The notes under the pieces: generated by a model
What the model was told of the DNA's origin: nothing
Databases searched by the model: none
What the model saw: only the letters and a program-made list of their open reading frames with translations
Assembly: GCA_040772505.1 (NCBI GenBank)
Contig: JAXGYA010000002.1
Span: 186,001-250,000 of the forward strand
Direction: 5' to 3'
DNA from: Mariniphaga sp040772505
Lineage (GTDB): Bacteria; Bacteroidota; Bacteroidia; Bacteroidales; Prolixibacteraceae
Length of the DNA stretch: 64,000 nucleotides
Position numbers and translations under genes: made by a program
Part shown: positions 1-8,965 of the stretch, one piece after another
How positions within the stretch are numbered: position 1 is the first letter of the stretch
Layout of the letters: each line of letters begins with the position of its first letter

Positions 1-1075
1 CAATGCCATATATTGTCGGAAACATTAACGACATGCAGGCTGAAATGCCGATCAACGAATATAAACCCGTTATTCCCTGGAGAAAAATTGTACCTAACGT
101 AAAAGCCCCCCCGGCAATTGCCAGGTACATAAGCAACCTGCCCGGGGCAATATACTTAAGAATAAAGGTGCATACAAAACGACTTGATATAAAAATTATC
201 ATGGCTATTATGTTATATCCCTGTGCCCTGGCTTCTGAAAAACCAAGCTCCATGGTAGCGTAGTGTATAATGAATGTCCAAACCATAACCTGTGCGCCCA
301 CATAGAAAAACTGGGCGATTACCCCTTCATAATATCTTTTCTTTTTCACCAAACGTTTCAGTGTCCCTAAAAAACGTACTTCATGATCCTGGTCCCGGTG
401 TTTGGGCAATCTGACAACAGCTATTACAACCGCTAAAATTATGATGGCCCCTGCCAGGAGGATATAAGGAAACCTGATAATCCTGAGATCGCTGGCCGTA
501 ACAACATTAAGGGTGCCTGCATCCATTAGCATACGTTCTTCAACTGTGGCCGTGCTTAGGTTCTCAAGTATTAACTTCTGTGCTGTAAACATCCCCAATA
601 ATGACCCGACCGGCCCGAATGATTGTGAAAGGTTCAACCGCATGGTTGCGGTACCCTCCGGCCCTAAAGAAAGGATATATGGGTTTGCACTGGTTTCGAG
701 GAACGAAAGCCCACACGTGAGAATAAAATAAGCGGTTAAAAATGGCCAGAATTCCGTGGTCAGGCTTGCCGGGACAAAAAGGAGCGAGCCAAATGCATAC
801 AATAACAACCCCAGAAGGATTCCTGCTTTATATGAAAACCTTTTTATGAACAAAGCTGCGGGGATAGCCATTGCAAAATAACCCCCATAAAATGCAAACT
901 GGATGAGGGACCCCTCGAAATGGCTCATCATCAAAATCCTGGAAAACGCATGGACCAACGGGTTGGTCACATTTGCGCCAAAGCCCCAAAATGGGAAACA
1001 GATTGTAACTAAAATAAAGGCCAAAATAAGTTCTTTCGGGATTAACGGCCTTTGGGTTGTTTTTTTATTATCCAT
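1..1075 (-). CDS. fucP: FucP-family sugar:H+ symporter (partial, runs off left edge)
   Basis: Inner-membrane major facilitator permease. Translating the minus strand from the ATG at 1075 gives about 358 codons without a stop, continuing past the window edge, so the C-terminus is missing. The start MDNKKTTQRPLIPKEL leads into alternating hydrophobic segments. The block MRLNLSQSFGPVGSLLGM (around residues 142-159) and NPYILSLGPEGTA just before it are typical of the FucP/GluP/NagP group, which imports L-fucose or other hexoses with protons. The substrate cannot be fixed from sequence; fucose is the default for the family. It is the last visible gene of the minus-strand PUL, so it probably takes up the monosaccharide released by that locus. 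Confidence 0.85.
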   Translation of the reverse strand, partial: MDNKKTTQRPLIPKELILAFILVTICFPFWGFGANVTNPLVHAFSRILMMSHFEGSLIQFAFYGGYFAMAIPAALFIKRFSYKAGILLGLLLYAFGSLLFVPASLTTEFWPFLTAYFILTCGLSFLETSANPYILSLGPEGTATMRLNLSQSFGPVGSLLGMFTAQKLILENLSTATVEERMLMDAGTLNVVTASDLRIIRFPYILLAGAIIILAVVIAVVRLPKHRDQDHEVRFLGTLKRLVKKKRYYEGVIAQFFYVGAQVMVWTFIIHYATMELGFSEARAQGYNIIAMIIFISSRFVCTFILKYIAPGRLLMYLAIAGGAFTLGTIFLQGITGLYSLIGISACMSLMFPTIYGI

Positions 1076-1248
1076 TAAATTTCTCCAACTTTTTCATTGC
1101 CTACTTCAGCAACCCATATTATATGATCATGTTTCATATCCTTATTAAAATAAATTATGTCCCGAGCAAGAATATTATGTCCGGAAAAGTTTTCCGAACT
1201 GTCTTGGACATCTCGGTGATGCGCCCCCACCACAATGTCAGATTTTTC

Positions 1249-2184
1249 CTAACGACTTTCATTACCGTGTTTGGCAATCCATTCTCTGGCGTAATCAACA
1301 GCCTCCAAGTTTTTATTGACAAGCGGCGTGCAATGAAAAATCATTCCTTCAATTTGTCCTTCCATGTATAGCCGGTAGGCATAATCCAGCTGTTTAACCA
1401 TAAAATTCTGCTCCAACTCTTTTTTGCCTCCGAAATCCCACATGTAAATGCCGAGAAGTGTCGGCTTGGCCGGAACAAGCAAACGGTATTTCTTAAAGTT
1501 CTCCTCTATCTTTTGAATATCTGCACCAGTCCATATCCAGAGCGATACAACATCTACATATTGCATATAGGGCTGTATTGAAGGATGAAGCTGGTGAGTA
1601 TATAAAACCATGGCCAGGTCAAGGCGCCGCTTATAGGCAAGTGTCTCATCATAAAGCTGTTTAATCTCCTCCATGGAAAGAGCTGCCGGAGCAGGCTCTG
1701 TGGTATTATCCGGCAGGGATCTTCCGCTGAAACGGAAGAAATCGTCAAGATAATAACCGGTAAGGTTAGGCATCCTGTCCCGAAGGCTGAAAACATAATC
1801 CTTTAAAGTCTGATAAGACTCATTAGATCCCATAGATAGAGTCCAGGCAATGCGCTTTACATCTTTAAACTGGGTAAGATATTCATCATCAGGAATACCA
1901 TGCCGAATTACACACACATTTGGTATTCCCATATACTTAATGCCATCTGCCATACTGATCGGCGGACTCACGGGAATATTATAAACTCCGTCAGGACCGT
2001 CATAGACTCCTGTGTCATGTCCCCACATCCAAAGACGATCCCGTAACCTGTTCTCATATGCAGGAAAATTACCATTTGAAGAACAGCTGCAGCCATATCC
2101 AAACGGCAGGGCGCCCCATGCCGATAATGCACCTGCCCCGGTTAAAACCGATGCATTTTTTAAAAATTCTCTTCTGTTGATCAT
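1249..2184 (-). CDS. Tat-exported TIM-barrel-like protein of unknown function
   Basis: About 311 residues. The N-terminus MINRREFLKNASVLTGAGAL is a twin-arginine signal (RREFLK) followed by a hydrophobic stretch and a Cys-rich segment (GCSCSS), so the protein is exported folded and may be lipid-anchored. An upstream in-frame GTG at 2211 would add nine residues; the ATG at 2184 is preferred because it places the Tat motif at the N-terminus. The body has alternating strand/helix character with acidic motifs GYYLDDFF and GIYMWDFGG at strand ends, as in glycosidase-like TIM barrels, but no named family was recognised. It lies between the frameshifted glycosidase-like gene and fucP in the same orientation, so a role in the same sugar pathway is inferred. 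Confidence 0.7.
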   Translation of the reverse strand: MINRREFLKNASVLTGAGALSAWGALPFGYGCSCSSNGNFPAYENRLRDRLWMWGHDTGVYDGPDGVYNIPVSPPISMADGIKYMGIPNVCVIRHGIPDDEYLTQFKDVKRIAWTLSMGSNESYQTLKDYVFSLRDRMPNLTGYYLDDFFRFSGRSLPDNTTEPAPAALSMEEIKQLYDETLAYKRRLDLAMVLYTHQLHPSIQPYMQYVDVVSLWIWTGADIQKIEENFKKYRLLVPAKPTLLGIYMWDFGGKKELEQNFMVKQLDYAYRLYMEGQIEGMIFHCTPLVNKNLEAVDYAREWIAKHGNESR

Positions 2185-2413
2185 GGTTTTTATTTTAGTT
2201 TTTTTTGTCACGACTTTCCGGTTATAAATTAAACATTTTCAGCTGATTATAATAGGAGTCGTTTTTGTTTTTGTAATTTATATTTTCAAACAACTGGTTA
2301 ACAGGTACTTTCTCAAAAAATACTGATGCTCAAAATCTGCAATATTGTGTAAAGTTTCTGCTTCAATTTTAACTTCCTTTTCATAATTGCAACCAACAAA
2401 TAAACACTGACTG

Positions 2414-2664
2414 CTATTCATATTTTAGTACACACTGCATTTAAGGTCGTCCCGTAAAAACATTTTATCCGCAATTGCTGTACGTATCCAAATTTATTCT
2501 GCAATCATTTTTTAATACCTGGTAGCAATAGTTGGTTCAGATTTAGATATTGCTCGTTCAACCTACAAAATATTACAGGTTTTGGGTGTCTTTCAACTTG
2601 ATTAAACTCCTATAAAAGAGCTGTTTACAACATAGATTACAATAATGTCAAAGAATTTAATTAG
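2414..2664 (+). pseudogene. Decayed C-terminal fragment of an IS4-family transposase
   Basis: Translating this AT-rich gap in the plus frame from 2414 gives a peptide with internal stops that aligns with the C-terminus of the intact transposase at 14677-15846. LSAIAVRIQIYSAII matches its INAVKIQLYCAII, and LVAIVGSDLDIARSTYKIL matches LVSIVGNKLKVDRSIYEIL. After a frameshift near 2630, DYNNVKEFN (2635-2661) matches its DYKNVKELN. At least three in-frame stops (2426, 2513 and about 2612) show that it is dead. The fragment is too broken to be seen as an open reading frame. The rest of 2212-2885 is AT-rich and I see nothing else in it. Confidence 0.72.
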
Positions 2665-2885
2665 AAACAACTGTCACTCAGTTTTTTTAAGTTTTAGTAT
2701 TTAGGGCATTTAAAATATCTTATCAATAAATAGAAATATATCAAAACTCACATTGATTTTTATACTTAATTTCTTTAAAACAATTAATTAACCATTTTTT
2801 CTAATAACGAATCGAATTTCGTTTATCATTATTACAAACATATCTTCTATTAATGCTTTCATACATTTATCTGCTTGCTTGATTT

Positions 2886-4097
2886 TTATATTCCCATTAG
2901 TTCTATGGCATGGGAAATATCGTATTTTAGTTGCTTTAATGCATCAAAAGTCTTTAAAACTCTTCGTTCACCTTTCCACTTGGGAAAAACAGCATTTACC
3001 CAGGTATAATATGCCCTTGAAGTTTGCTTTTCTGCTTCCTCCAGTTCGGTAAGCCAGGACTGAAGCTGAAGAGTCTGTTCTTCAGATAGACTATTTTGTC
3101 CTGCAACAAGACCAGCTATTTCATAAATAGCCTTAATAATTCTCATGTAACCATAAATAGTTAGTGTTTCAGCCATAATAGCCGGCTCATTGAGGCTTTC
3201 TGCCAACTTTATAGCATCTTTACATGCAGATAAATCATTCTCTATATGCTGAACGGTTGGAAAATAAAGAAATAAATCCTGCCCTAACTTAGGTTGTTTA
3301 CGCTCTTTTATATATGTCACTGCCTTTGTAAAAGCAGTTAATCCTCCCGATCCATAGACATTCCATCCCACTTCCCCAAGCTTTAGTACCCAATCAGCAT
3401 ATATTTCAGGATTATTCAAACCCCTTTGAGTTGCATATGACACTGCAAATTCCCGCTCTGTGCGGCCATGAGCATTCCAAGACCATTCTGCTGAAGCCGT
3501 GATATTAAAATCAAAAAAAACATGATCTGGTGGGGCAAAACCGGAAAAGCTTGAAAGACCTTTTTCAACTATTTCTGTCATTCGATATTTAATAAATTGT
3601 GCCCCACTCCAGGGACTTACATAAGCATATGATGCAGTCAGTGAAGGATAAACTCCAAGCCAGCGGCCTTTTTTTACAAAATCTCCCATTAACGGGTATA
3701 TCATTGGTTCGCGTCGAGCAGTATATGTGTGAGAGCCTGAATAATATGAAATCCGAACGGCCGTATCTGTTGCGGCAGAAAGTATTTGTTCATTAGAATC
3801 ATAGCTGCCCTGGCTCAGAAGAATTCTAATTCTAAAGTCCGGGTACTTTTTTCTTACAATCTCCCATGCCTTCAGACATGCTTTGGCTTCAAGCAAATAT
3901 TGACTGGAATTTTTACAGCGATCGCACCCGCAATGCATTATCCCAAGTTCAGTCAGATAAAAATGCAACTCAGATACACCCTGGTTTGCACAAGACTCAA
4001 TCCATTCAGCCAAAATAACCGAAAACCCAGGTCTGGATGCACATGGAACTACCAAATCATACCGCCCCGGATAATGAGCTCCTTCTCCCTCTCCCAT
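2886..4097 (-). CDS. C-terminal half of a frameshifted DUF4838/GH20-like secreted glycosidase
   Basis: 403 residues from an ATG that overlaps the stop of the upstream half (TGATG). Reading this frame back before the ATG gives DIYKIYPHLMGEGEGAHYPG, which reads as normal protein, so the ATG is probably internal and the two halves are one gene broken by an indel near 4125-4135. The segment holds TELGIMHCGCDRCKN, an acidic residue six positions before a CxCxxC cluster, the same arrangement as in the two neighbouring paralogs. A helical region follows. The joined product would be about 720 residues, like those paralogs (711 and 746). Predicted role: extracellular or periplasmic glycoside cleavage; the substrate is unknown. 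If the shift is real and not a sequencing error, the gene is inactive. Confidence 0.7.
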   Translation of the reverse strand: MGEGEGAHYPGRYDLVVPCASRPGFSVILAEWIESCANQGVSELHFYLTELGIMHCGCDRCKNSSQYLLEAKACLKAWEIVRKKYPDFRIRILLSQGSYDSNEQILSAATDTAVRISYYSGSHTYTARREPMIYPLMGDFVKKGRWLGVYPSLTASYAYVSPWSGAQFIKYRMTEIVEKGLSSFSGFAPPDHVFFDFNITASAEWSWNAHGRTEREFAVSYATQRGLNNPEIYADWVLKLGEVGWNVYGSGGLTAFTKAVTYIKERKQPKLGQDLFLYFPTVQHIENDLSACKDAIKLAESLNEPAIMAETLTIYGYMRIIKAIYEIAGLVAGQNSLSEEQTLQLQSWLTELEEAEKQTSRAYYTWVNAVFPKWKGERRVLKTFDALKQLKYDISHAIELMGI

Positions 4098-5041
4098 CAG
4101 ATGGGGATATATCTTGTATATGTCTGTCCTATTGCCAAGACTGTTAAAATGGCCTCGTTACAGGTATCCAGTTCACTGAATGTAACCAGCTGCTCCCGGC
4201 TTATAGGATCCATATTGACTATCCCGCGATTATTACGATCAAACGACAAAGTCCCAGGATAATGAACCTCCATAAGATTCATCTTTCGATCAGCCATGTA
4301 TTCAACAATACGGGTCATTAAATTTGGATTGTGTCCCCATATGCCCCATTGACCCCTTTCTGAAAGATCAGGCCAGTCCATTGCCAACATAACAGGCATA
4401 ACAATAAATTCTTTACCAAGTTTCGGTTTGATTAATTGCTGCAATGTTTTTACTCCATAATACACACCTTTTTCTGTTAGACCAGCTATTGCCAATCCAT
4501 ATGGAACATTAAGAGGACAGATTACATATGCCTGGTCTTTGTTTTCGAGGTTATGAAGTTCTTTTGCCCCTGGTATATCTATGCCATCTATTTTACCCTG
4601 GTCATCACAAATACCAATCAATACCCGAAATGATCCGTTAAACTGTTCTACAGCGGTACTGTCCTTTATCATATTTATAAGTTCTTCACATGCCTGCTTC
4701 TCTGTGTCTGTGGCATTAACTCTTAACTGTACACTGATATCAGCAGCTTGCAATTCAGCCTGACCTGTTATCTTAATTAATTTAGGTAATGGCGTGACCC
4801 ACCTTAGCCACATCTTTGAATATCCCTCATCAATGAATTTGACCTGAGAGTTTTCAAACTCAGAACTTGCCCATGAAGGCCACGAGTAATCCTCAATCCA
4901 CTGCTCATATTTCATTATAAAAGGATCATTGTCATGCGGATAAGGTTGTGATGCATTTGTTTGAGGTTGAATACAAAAGTAAAAACAATATAAAGATAGT
5001 ATAATCTTAAACTTTATTGCCAAAAAAAAATATCTCATCAT
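4097..5041 (-). CDS. N-terminal half of a frameshifted DUF4838/GH20-like secreted glycosidase
   Basis: 314 residues with a hydrophobic N-terminal signal (MMRYFFLAIKFKIILSLYCF). A region resembling the accessory N-terminal domain of GH20 and GH67 enzymes follows (ADISVQLRVNATDTEKQACE to KGVYYGVKTLQQLI), then the first strands of a catalytic barrel (MADRKMNLMEVHYPG). The last nine or so residues, YTRYIPI and neighbours, are out-of-frame reading; the true continuation is in the frame of 2886-4097. A translationally coupled two-protein arrangement is possible because stop and start overlap as TGATG, but the split falls inside the barrel, which favours a broken single gene. Confidence 0.7.
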   Translation of the reverse strand: MMRYFFLAIKFKIILSLYCFYFCIQPQTNASQPYPHDNDPFIMKYEQWIEDYSWPSWASSEFENSQVKFIDEGYSKMWLRWVTPLPKLIKITGQAELQAADISVQLRVNATDTEKQACEELINMIKDSTAVEQFNGSFRVLIGICDDQGKIDGIDIPGAKELHNLENKDQAYVICPLNVPYGLAIAGLTEKGVYYGVKTLQQLIKPKLGKEFIVMPVMLAMDWPDLSERGQWGIWGHNPNLMTRIVEYMADRKMNLMEVHYPGTLSFDRNNRGIVNMDPISREQLVTFSELDTCNEAILTVLAIGQTYTRYIPI

Positions 5042-5388
5042 CCTATGTATTTTTATTTATAAAAAATTCATACATTTATTTAACGTCAACCACTTTATAT
5101 ATGTGAAATAGACTTTTCAATATCTGTTAACATTGTTATATCCAACCATTAATGACCACTTAAGACAGAAATAATTTTCTCTAACTCATTGTTTTATAAT
5201 GAATTAAGAGATTAAAGTTTATGTTTTGATTTGAAATAAAAAATTGTATAAAATGCATAATCTATAATTTAATAGTGCTGTAAATATTTGATTATTAGCA
5301 ATTAATTTAATTATCATATAAGTTTTTTATTATTTTGAATTTTTAGTGAAACTACTGATATACAACATATGTTTAAATAATCTTTTGT
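5042..5388. other. AT-rich intergenic gap, no gene seen
   Basis: About 350 bases of very AT-rich sequence between the beta-propeller lipoprotein and the frameshifted glycosidase-like gene. I found no credible open frame, RNA gene, strong hairpin or transposase fragment. It may hold a secondary promoter for the downstream genes, but no convincing TTTG/TAnnTTTG pair was identified. Confidence 0.5.
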
Positions 5389-6801
5389 TTATTGCCCAAT
5401 TCCTATACTGATCAAATCACAACGTGTGTTTCCACCTGTTGTGATTTCTCCCAACGTATAAACAGTATTATCTTTGCCCACTGCGATTGATTGTAAATCT
5501 AAAGGACGGCGCTGCTTGTCCCCGTCCTGGTAAAAAACAGGCCCGTGATCTTGATACTCATAATTAGATATATCATATGTAATTAAATGAGTGTTCTCCT
5601 GGGTATAATATTTCAAAGTCTCTAATGATCTCTCTGTGCTTGTTATCCTTTTTCCTTTATCATCGTACAGTGGAGCACCAGTCAGATAATATATTTTACG
5701 CAGGTCCGGCCCTAATGAAAAACCCAAGTAGCCATAGTGAAACTGATCGAACATTCCACTCCGCTTTGAAGGCAGGGAGGTAATCCTATCTAATACCTCA
5801 ATACGGGGAATATCAGGGTTAAAACGAAAAAGATAACCTGAATTGCCATGGACACCATAGATCTTTTTATCTCTTGGTGACCACACAGTTTGTCTCCAGT
5901 TATATGCCCCGGGACCTACGTCACTAACATTATAATTGCCGAAATAATCTTTTATCATACTCTCTCCTTCAACTAGTTCTATCTTATCCTGTCCAAGCCT
6001 TAACCGAAATATATTGCCTTCAGAACGTGTCATATATGCGGATCCATCCCGAGGGTCAATTGCAATAGAACGACAAATTACCCGAAAATCAGAACCTTCG
6101 CCTTTCTCCCCTTCCCCTGTTATCGGACCAATGACAGTATTTTTACCATTGTTGACTTCATAACGGAAAAGTATACCACTTGGCCATGATAATCCGTACA
6201 TTACTTTTCGTTCTGTATCCATACTCATTGTTAATATCCCTTCATATGGTATTGGTATCCCAAAATCTTCAAACTCACCACTTTCAAGGTCATAGGATAC
6301 CAGGTGGCCTCCAAGATAAGACTCATAACCTTCAGGAAGACTTCTGGGAATTAATTCCACACCGTCAATTACTTCATAATATGCCCGGTGGGTTGCAAAA
6401 TACAGTTTACCTTCTGCTTCATAAAAATGAACATGAACCTTGCCCTGAGGAACAGGTTTAATTCCCGTTTCCCTTTTTTCACCACATACTTCTGTGATAT
6501 CACATAAATGAGTTATCTTATCAGCTTTGGGATCAAATGAATACATTTGTGCCCCCTCATCTATTGATGCTGATTTAAGTACATAATAGATTTTTCCATC
6601 ACTGGCACAGGAAATACCATTATATGTTTTATGATCACGGGGATTTTTTTCCCGAAAACCAGAATCATAAGTGTTAACAATTAGCTTTGTATTTGTTCTT
6701 GAGCTATTTTGTATAATAGCATTCTCCTTTGATGTTTTACCGCAATTAAGGATTATCATTCCGTATGATAATAGTATAATAAGAATTTTGAATTTTTTCA
6801 T
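5389..6801 (-). CDS. Secreted beta-propeller lipoprotein of the PUL
   Basis: 470 residues. The N-terminus is a lipoprotein signal: MKKFKILIILLSYGMIILNC, with the lipidation Cys at 20. The mature part is a run of repeats with YSFDPKADKI, SYDLESGEF, FRYEVNNGK, FRFNPDIPR and TYDISNYEY, spaced like blades of a WD40/YVTN-type beta-propeller, and several GKIYY- or KIYYLTG-like strands. No catalytic family was recognised; propellers of this sort act as lyases, glycosidases or binding proteins. It starts 19 bases after the 711-residue DUF4838 gene, so it is almost certainly in the same transcript and is likely a surface or periplasmic partner in glycan processing. Confidence 0.7.
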   Translation of the reverse strand: MKKFKILIILLSYGMIILNCGKTSKENAIIQNSSRTNTKLIVNTYDSGFREKNPRDHKTYNGISCASDGKIYYVLKSASIDEGAQMYSFDPKADKITHLCDITEVCGEKRETGIKPVPQGKVHVHFYEAEGKLYFATHRAYYEVIDGVELIPRSLPEGYESYLGGHLVSYDLESGEFEDFGIPIPYEGILTMSMDTERKVMYGLSWPSGILFRYEVNNGKNTVIGPITGEGEKGEGSDFRVICRSIAIDPRDGSAYMTRSEGNIFRLRLGQDKIELVEGESMIKDYFGNYNVSDVGPGAYNWRQTVWSPRDKKIYGVHGNSGYLFRFNPDIPRIEVLDRITSLPSKRSGMFDQFHYGYLGFSLGPDLRKIYYLTGAPLYDDKGKRITSTERSLETLKYYTQENTHLITYDISNYEYQDHGPVFYQDGDKQRRPLDLQSIAVGKDNTVYTLGEITTGGNTRCDLISIGIGQ

Positions 6802-6820
6802 GGTTTTATTTCTTTTTTAT

Positions 6821-8956
6821 TTAATTCTGCATGTTATTGTCAATGCGATATTGCTTGCATCGCTGAAAAAGCTCTTTCAATTGTGTTCTGGTTAAAGCAT
6901 CTTCACTGACAATACCTGCCTTGCCAATTTTTGCATATTTTATAGGAACCCAATAAGAGTCCATTTCTTTAGCTACCCTCTGAATATTGTCCCATTCTTT
7001 GTTACCTTGATCTGGAATATTGCTTCGGAGTGCTTCGTAATATGCTAGCATATTAACCATTAATTCCATCGTATGAAGACCGTATCTCAGCAATCGATAA
7101 TCCTCTGATATACGTAGATCATAGGGTTGTTCGATAATGGCAATTTCGCGGACTTTATCCACTATTGTAAGAACCTCCGCCAATAACTTGATACTATGCC
7201 GTCCACTCCTGATTGCTTCTTTAGCATTGTCAAAATGACCTGAAAGCAGGTTCTCAGAAAATATTAACTCTTTTTTGGGTGTTTTGCCATCCCACCCCAT
7301 TAATTGACGTAAAATTGTATGGTGCCAGTTCCTCCATTGCGATATATAACGCCAGGCTTCTTCATTCTTCTTATAGGCTTCCCTCATCTGCGGAGCAAAA
7401 GATCCATACCATTTTGCATAGTACTCGTCAAGAAAGGCATCCACATTAGTTGTCACATCCCATGCCAACTGTGCATATAATGTTTGTGTGAGTGTTCGAG
7501 GTCCCCAATTAACAAGTGGCACATGCATATATGTTATCCCTTTACAACCTGCTTTATGGTAATAAGGGATGTCTTGCCGCATACGATCAGTGAACAAAAC
7601 CGGCAAATCTTCGTATTTTGACACATTATAATATTCTCCTATGTAAATGTCCATTGATGGTGATTGACTGAACCAACTATCCAAATACTTTCGATATTGG
7701 TTATTTTTTTTACATGTTTCATCGTAAAAATCATGGACATAACATCGGTCAATCGGATAAAAAACTGCTTTATCGTCAGAGTCAATCAAATTTTTTGGGA
7801 AAGGATTTTGGGGCCCTTCCAAAGTATTCGTACCATCATAGGCACATATTATCATCCGGACATCATGATCTAGCCGTTTATCAATCCGAGCAACATTAAG
7901 GTAATCCCTTAATGCAGAAAGGAAATGCAATGCCTGGTCTGTTCCATTACCTAATTGCTTGCACTCTTCACACGAGCAGGTTGAGCCGAAGACATCAAAT
8001 CCCCATACATTAACCAAATCTGCCTCGTTCCAATCCTTCATCAACATTCCAAGCAACTCTTCCCCTAAAAACTCCATCAGATCAGGCTGGCTCACACAAA
8101 ATTGTGTTGAAAGAGCGTGACTTTTAATCTTTTTCCCATTTTTAGGCAAACCATACCAATCGCGATGTTCATCCCATAATATTTTTCCCGATGGCATAAT
8201 CCGGTCAGGATCAAGTACTTTTTCAAAAATGTGTCCTCCATCAATAAAAATCATTCCTAATTTTTTTTGTAAATCTCCGGTAGCTTGCCTATATCCAACC
8301 AAATTCATACGATTTCGAGCCATCCATATCCAGAAATCCGTAGATTCCTGATCAGGACGATCCGCAAAATGAAATCCACGCCCTAAGTCAAAAGTTGGCT
8401 TAAAAAGAGATTTCTTTTCAGGAAGGAAGAGTTGTTTCTTTTTGGTTGGGGCAATCTGTCCTTCATCACCAGGAGCAAACCAACGCCAACCCTGCATGCG
8501 CAAAAATTCATATCCACCATAGAGAAGCCCTGTCCGGCCATCCCCGGTAATCACAATACCATTGGCTACCGGTTCTATTGAAAACGAACATTCCCGTGAT
8601 GCCGGATCCTTAATTGCCAGCTTTATGAAGAATCCATGTTCAGGTTCCGATTCAGCATAAGCTACAACCATCTGGCTAAGAGTATGTTCCAGGAAATAGG
8701 CCAATTCCGTTGCCGTAAATGATGCCGTACATCGTCCAGCCAAGACAGGATCTTTCCGGAAATCAATATCCTTTTCCTCATTTGCCCAAAAGACTACCTG
8801 CGATGCCGTTGCATCCTTATAAGGTAAAACAATCGTAACTATTGTACTTGGCTCATTTGAAAATACAGTCTTTGTAAAACAAATGCTTTGTGACATAAAA
8901 ATTAGAGCAAAAAGTTGAAAGCAAAAAATCTTCTTTATTGTATAATTCTTCTTCAT
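6821..8956 (-). CDS. DUF4838-family secreted glycosidase-like protein (paralog 2)
   Basis: 711 residues with a signal peptide (MKKNYTIKKIFCFQLFALIF). The N-terminal third resembles the alpha-glucuronidase/GH20 accessory domain (GRTGLLYGGYEFLRMQG). The central region has DVFGSTCSCEECKQLG, an Asp six positions before CxCxxC, then FYPIDRCYVHDF and IGEYYNVSKYEDLPVLF, which closely match FYPIRRCYAHSF and IGEYYNVSSIKSLPVVF in the upstream gene, so the two are tandem duplicates. The C-terminus is helical. Function is inferred as polysaccharide or oligosaccharide hydrolysis from the PUL context; no activity can be assigned from sequence. It begins nine bases after the previous gene ends. Confidence 0.8.
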   Translation of the reverse strand: MKKNYTIKKIFCFQLFALIFMSQSICFTKTVFSNEPSTIVTIVLPYKDATASQVVFWANEEKDIDFRKDPVLAGRCTASFTATELAYFLEHTLSQMVVAYAESEPEHGFFIKLAIKDPASRECSFSIEPVANGIVITGDGRTGLLYGGYEFLRMQGWRWFAPGDEGQIAPTKKKQLFLPEKKSLFKPTFDLGRGFHFADRPDQESTDFWIWMARNRMNLVGYRQATGDLQKKLGMIFIDGGHIFEKVLDPDRIMPSGKILWDEHRDWYGLPKNGKKIKSHALSTQFCVSQPDLMEFLGEELLGMLMKDWNEADLVNVWGFDVFGSTCSCEECKQLGNGTDQALHFLSALRDYLNVARIDKRLDHDVRMIICAYDGTNTLEGPQNPFPKNLIDSDDKAVFYPIDRCYVHDFYDETCKKNNQYRKYLDSWFSQSPSMDIYIGEYYNVSKYEDLPVLFTDRMRQDIPYYHKAGCKGITYMHVPLVNWGPRTLTQTLYAQLAWDVTTNVDAFLDEYYAKWYGSFAPQMREAYKKNEEAWRYISQWRNWHHTILRQLMGWDGKTPKKELIFSENLLSGHFDNAKEAIRSGRHSIKLLAEVLTIVDKVREIAIIEQPYDLRISEDYRLLRYGLHTMELMVNMLAYYEALRSNIPDQGNKEWDNIQRVAKEMDSYWVPIKYAKIGKAGIVSEDALTRTQLKELFQRCKQYRIDNNMQN

Positions 8957-8965
8957 AATAATAAT

